A DNA stretch of 64,000 bases from Salinibacterium sp. NK8237 (GTDB lineage: Bacteria; Actinomycetota; Actinomycetes; Actinomycetales; Microbacteriaceae), in the NCBI RefSeq assembly GCF_015864955.1, contig NZ_JADYWE010000001.1:806001-870000 (forward strand), in the 5' to 3' direction. The notes below the pieces were generated by a model. The model did no database searches and had not been told where the DNA came from. It worked only from the letters and a program-made list of their open reading frames with translations. The translations under genes were made by a program, and so were the position numbers. This document shows positions 61,229 through 64,000 of the stretch, piece by piece. Each line of letters opens with the position of its first letter. Positions within the stretch are counted from its first letter, which is position 1.

Positions 61229-62737
61229 ATGGTCGACAATCTCTCCCAGGCGCTCAGCATGGTGGCGAGTTGGGAACTGCTCCTCGTCGTGCTTGCTGCC
61301 GGCGTCTACGGAATCTTCATCGGTTCTATTCCCGGCCTCACCGCAACCTTGGCTGCGGCGCTGCTCGTTCCCTTCGCATTCTTCCTCGACCCGCTTCCCG
61401 CCATTGCGTCGATCATCACCATGTCGGTGATGGCGATCTTCGCGGGTGACATCCCGTCGGCCTTGGTGCGGATGCCGGGCACACCGGCCAGCGCCGCCTA
61501 CGTCGAAGATTCCTACCGCTTGACCCAGAACGGCCGGGGCGCTCTCGCGCTCGGAGTCGGCCTGCTGGCGTCGGCGACCGGCGGAATCTTCGGTGGGTTG
61601 GTGCTGATTTTCGCTGCACCACAGCTTGCCAAGGTGGCGCTGCTCTTCACGTCATACGAGTACTTCTGGGTCGCAATTCTGGGCCTGACGGCCGCGGTTA
61701 TTATTTCTCGCGGTTCTCAAGTCAAGGGCACCATCGCGCTGCTCATCGGGCTCTTCGTGTCGACCATTGGTCTGGACATCTCGGTGGGCTTCCCCCGCTT
61801 CACGTTCGGCAGTAGCGACTTGCTGGGTGGCATCAACTTCATCCCGGCAATGATCGGTCTGTTCGGCTTGTCGCAGGTGCTGCGCAACGTCATCAGCCCT
61901 CCCCCGGCAGCGCTACCGATTCGGATCGAGTCGAAGGGTCTGCTGCGCAATGCCGCAAGCACCCTGTGGAACTACAAAAAGACAGCCGTGGGCGGCAACG
62001 TCATCGGCAGCGCGATCGGCACCCTGCCGGGCGCCGGCGGAGATATCGCCGCGTGGGTTGCCTACGCGGTTACCAAGAACGGCTCGAAAGAGGGCAAGAA
62101 CTTCGGCAGCGGCAAGGGGCACATCCAACCGATTGTTGGTGCGAGTTCTGCCAACAACGCCGGAGTCGGCTCGGCCTATATTCCGACACTCGTATTCGGC
62201 ATCCCGGGAGACACGATCACCGCCATTCTGCTCGGTGTGCTGCTCGTCAAGGGCGTACAGCCGGGGCCGTCGCTGTTCGATAGTCAAGCGCCCTTGTTGT
62301 ACTCGATTTTCATCGTATTCATCGCGGCGAACATCTTGATGATCCCTCTCGGCTACCTCGCCATTCGCGGCAGCGGAATGCTACTGCGCGTGCCGAATTC
62401 GGTGCTCATGCCGATCATCGTGGCGTTCTGTGTTGTGGGTTCGTTCTCAATCAACAACGGCCTGCTCGAAGTGGGAATCATGCTGATCTTCGGCATCCTC
62501 GGCTATCTGCTGGAACAGGCGAAGTTCCCGCTCGCCCCGGTAGTGCTCGGGTTGGTTCTTGGGCCGATTGTGGAAAAGAACTTCATGCAGAGCGTCATCA
62601 AGACAGAGTGGGACCTTACGCAGTTCTTGACCCGCCCGATGAGCGCCGCGCTGATGATTCTCACGATCATCGTGTTGCTCTACCCCGTGCTGCAGAAGCT
62701 CATCGGCAAGCTGCTGCGATACCGCAAGCCCCTCTAG
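61229..62737 (+). CDS. tctA: Tripartite tricarboxylate transporter large permease TctA
   Basis: The protein has 502 residues, with about twelve helices. TctA signatures: IPGLTATLAAALLVPF, RMPGTPASAAYVEDSY and LPGAGGDIAAWVAYA with the conserved Gly-rich repeats. It uses the ion gradient to import the carboxylate delivered by TctC. Confidence 0.95.
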   Translation: MVDNLSQALSMVASWELLLVVLAAGVYGIFIGSIPGLTATLAAALLVPFAFFLDPLPAIASIITMSVMAIFAGDIPSALVRMPGTPASAAYVEDSYRLTQNGRGALALGVGLLASATGGIFGGLVLIFAAPQLAKVALLFTSYEYFWVAILGLTAAVIISRGSQVKGTIALLIGLFVSTIGLDISVGFPRFTFGSSDLLGGINFIPAMIGLFGLSQVLRNVISPPPAALPIRIESKGLLRNAASTLWNYKKTAVGGNVIGSAIGTLPGAGGDIAAWVAYAVTKNGSKEGKNFGSGKGHIQPIVGASSANNAGVGSAYIPTLVFGIPGDTITAILLGVLLVKGVQPGPSLFDSQAPLLYSIFIVFIAANILMIPLGYLAIRGSGMLLRVPNSVLMPIIVAFCVVGSFSINNGLLEVGIMLIFGILGYLLEQAKFPLAPVVLGLVLGPIVEKNFMQSVIKTEWDLTQFLTRPMSAALMILTIIVLLYPVLQKLIGKLLRYRKPL

Positions 62738-62779
62738 ACCCGAGTAGTCCGCGACGCTAGACCCGAACAGTCGCCGACA
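62734..62779. repeat. Two 23-bp direct repeats starting at the tctA stop
   Basis: 62734-62756 and 62757-62779 share CTAGACCCGA and AGTC with 5 differences in 23. The TAG stop lies inside the first copy. Confidence 0.65.
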
Positions 62780-62796
62780 CACTCGCGAGCGAAAAG

Positions 62797-62838
62797 AAGC
62801 CGCCCACCCTCCAGCTGGTTACTGGGAGTGGGCGGCTT
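62797..62838. terminator. Terminator of the tct operon
   Basis: AAGCCGCCCAC (62797-62807) and GTGGGCGGCTT (62828-62838) form an 11-bp stem, followed by TTCG on the plus strand and by CTTTTCG on the minus strand. It serves the convergent oxidoreductase gene as well. Confidence 0.85.
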
Positions 62839-62867
62839 TTCGTTGCGCATCGGGTCAAGCGGTGGGA

Positions 62868-63893
62868 TCAAGAAGCGTGGCGCCGGTGAATCTCTTCGAT
62901 GATGCGAATCACTTCGACCGAGTCTCGAGGATCCACCGGAAGCGGCTGCCCCCGCAGCAAAGAGTCGGCGAGCAACCCGTAGTAGGTGTCGTACTGCCCG
63001 CGAACGGCAGGAACCTTCGACAGGTTATCTCCAATGCCACTAACACCCCACGAGCTCGACGGTTCGACGCCGTAGTCAGCATCGCTCGGCAGTGCGCCAG
63101 CGATAAGCGCTGGCTCTTGCCCGTCCAACCCCCACTTTGTGTACGCCGAGGCAGAGCCAAGGACATGGAATCGGGGGCCGACCTGGGCGGCAAGCCCATT
63201 CATCCACAATTGAGAACGAACCCCGGTCTGATGAAGCAGCGAGACGAAGACATCGTCGTCGGCAGCGCCACCCGGGCGCTGAGTTGCCACCTCTGAGTAC
63301 ACCTCGGTCACGCCCCCAAACAGCTGGATTGCTTGGTCGATGAGGTGTGCCCCCAAGTCATAGAGGATGCCGCCGCCTTCTGCCGGCGTTGCCTCTGCTT
63401 TCCACGACTTAGTGACGTCGGGCTTCCACCATTCGAAACGTGATTCAAATCGCCGGATGTCGCCAAGTTCGCCGGACGCGATGAGTGAGCGAAGCGTAAG
63501 AAAGTCACCATCCCATCGTCGGTTCTGAAACACAGTGATCGGGAGCCCGAGTTCTTCAGCCCGGTCGATGAGACCAAGTCCCTCCGCTTCGGTAACCGAG
63601 AACGGCTTATCGATGACAACAGCGAGGCCGGCATCGAGTGCGCTGTGCGCCAACGAGACATGTGTACCGGAAGGCGAGCCGATGATCACAAGATCGAGTT
63701 CGGCAGCAAACAGCTCATCAGCGGAGGCGACGATTCGAGCGTCGGGATAGAGGGACGCTGCGACTGCCGCCCGTTCAGCGTTGGCAGTCACGATGATATC
63801 GAGCGAGAAATCCGGGTTCGCTTCGATAAAGGGAGCGTGAAAGACGCGCCCCGACGTGCCGAACCCGATTACTCCGGTGCGCATAACGGTCAT
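62868..63893 (-). CDS. Gfo/Idh/MocA family NAD(P)-dependent oxidoreductase
   Basis: The protein has 341 residues. Rossmann site GVIGFGTSGRVFHAPF, the conserved DKP (for EKP) in VVIDKPFSVT, and EGGGILYDLGAHLIDQ with the catalytic His/Asp region. Substrates in this family are sugars, inositols and sugar acids. It overlaps the end of a flavoenzyme gene (ATGA). It probably oxidises a substrate in the same island. Confidence 0.92.
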   Translation of the reverse strand: MTVMRTGVIGFGTSGRVFHAPFIEANPDFSLDIIVTANAERAAVAASLYPDARIVASADELFAAELDLVIIGSPSGTHVSLAHSALDAGLAVVIDKPFSVTEAEGLGLIDRAEELGLPITVFQNRRWDGDFLTLRSLIASGELGDIRRFESRFEWWKPDVTKSWKAEATPAEGGGILYDLGAHLIDQAIQLFGGVTEVYSEVATQRPGGAADDDVFVSLLHQTGVRSQLWMNGLAAQVGPRFHVLGSASAYTKWGLDGQEPALIAGALPSDADYGVEPSSSWGVSGIGDNLSKVPAVRGQYDTYYGLLADSLLRGQPLPVDPRDSVEVIRIIEEIHRRHAS

Positions 63894-64000
63894 GCGGAGT
63901 ACCGTCCCGGACGGAAGTCCTTGAGTAGTGGACTCTCGATGCCGAGCGCAATTTCGCGCGCGAGTAGCTCCGGCACAAATAGGCCCTGCGTCGCACCGCT
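63890..64000 (-). CDS. C-terminus of a D-amino-acid-oxidase-like FAD oxidoreductase (start outside window)
   Basis: Reading the complement from the right edge gives 36 residues and a TGA: SGATQGLFVPELLAREIA then SPLLKDFRPGRYSA. This Gly-start helix and F-R-P-x-R-Y ending are the C-terminus of the DAO/GlpO type FAD oxidoreductases. The stop overlaps the Gfo/Idh/MocA gene start (ATGA). Confidence 0.75.
   Translation of the reverse strand, partial: SGATQGLFVPELLAREIALGIESPLLKDFRPGRYSA

Noticed and set aside
1..64000. CRISPR array or insertion sequence
   Set aside because: No regularly spaced direct repeats of suitable length and no transposase reading frame were seen.

Overview
The window looks like a chromosomal segment of a high-GC Gram-positive actinobacterium, most likely a member of the Microbacteriaceae. 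The signs are GC-rich coding sequence, frequent GTG and TTG starts, many four-base ATGA/GTGA overlaps, a CmtR-type metal sensor, FtsK/SpoIIIE-WXG100 secretion genes and a TerC gene behind a yybP-ykoY riboswitch of the actinobacterial type. I see no insertion sequence, integrase, prophage or CRISPR array. The genus cannot be fixed from the sequence alone.

Region 1 (1-29.5 kb, all minus strand, so read from right to left) is one large type VII secretion (T7SS) locus. It opens with a signalling block (PP2C phosphatase, FHA protein, Ser/Thr kinase, FHA-winged-helix protein). Next come a giant Ig-like/FN3 surface protein, a MoxR ATPase, a DUF58 protein and a transglutaminase-like membrane protein whose catalytic Cys and His are missing. 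This gene set resembles the bifidobacterial PFNA cluster. It runs with a 4-base overlap into an EssC-like FHA-FtsK/SpoIIIE ATPase. Below the ATPase lie two cassettes with the same order: a small helical partner, then a large protein with a shared PGDP...LREAQ N-terminal domain, then candidate immunity genes, then members of a soluble paralog family. In cassette A the large protein ends in glycine-rich transmembrane helices and is followed by four tandem polytopic membrane paralogs. In cassette B it ends in a GxSxG lipase-like domain and is followed at once by a lipoprotein. A WXG100 protein sits between the cassettes. I read this as a contact-dependent toxin system parallel to, but different in sequence from, staphylococcal TspA/TsaI (membrane toxin with tandem membrane immunity proteins) and TslA/TilA (lipase with lipoprotein immunity). 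This is the candidate undescribed system.

Region 2 (29.6-45 kb) is mixed housekeeping and accessory sequence: leucine-type dehydrogenase, TerC with a Mn riboswitch, a cmtR/P-type ATPase/DsbA-like metal operon, a DszC/SfnB-like flavoenzyme flanked by three MmyB-type proteins, an alpha/beta hydrolase, tRNA-Glu(CTC), a lipoprotein, a lipid kinase, an MBL hydrolase, and a TetR-DHA2 exporter pair.

Region 3 (45-54.5 kb) holds a branched-chain amino acid type ABC importer with a fused permease-ATPase (LivMG), a Na+/H+ antiporter and several membrane proteins of unknown role.

Region 4 (54.5-64 kb) is a catabolic island: SDR, ketoglutaric-semialdehyde-type dehydrogenase, FCD-GntR regulator, RraA-like aldolase, IclR regulator, a complete tripartite tricarboxylate transporter (TctCBA), a Gfo/Idh/MocA oxidoreductase and the end of a D-amino-acid-oxidase-like flavoenzyme. 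Two identical 14-bp operator-like sites link the SDR and RraA promoters, so an organic or sugar acid is probably imported and oxidised under local control.
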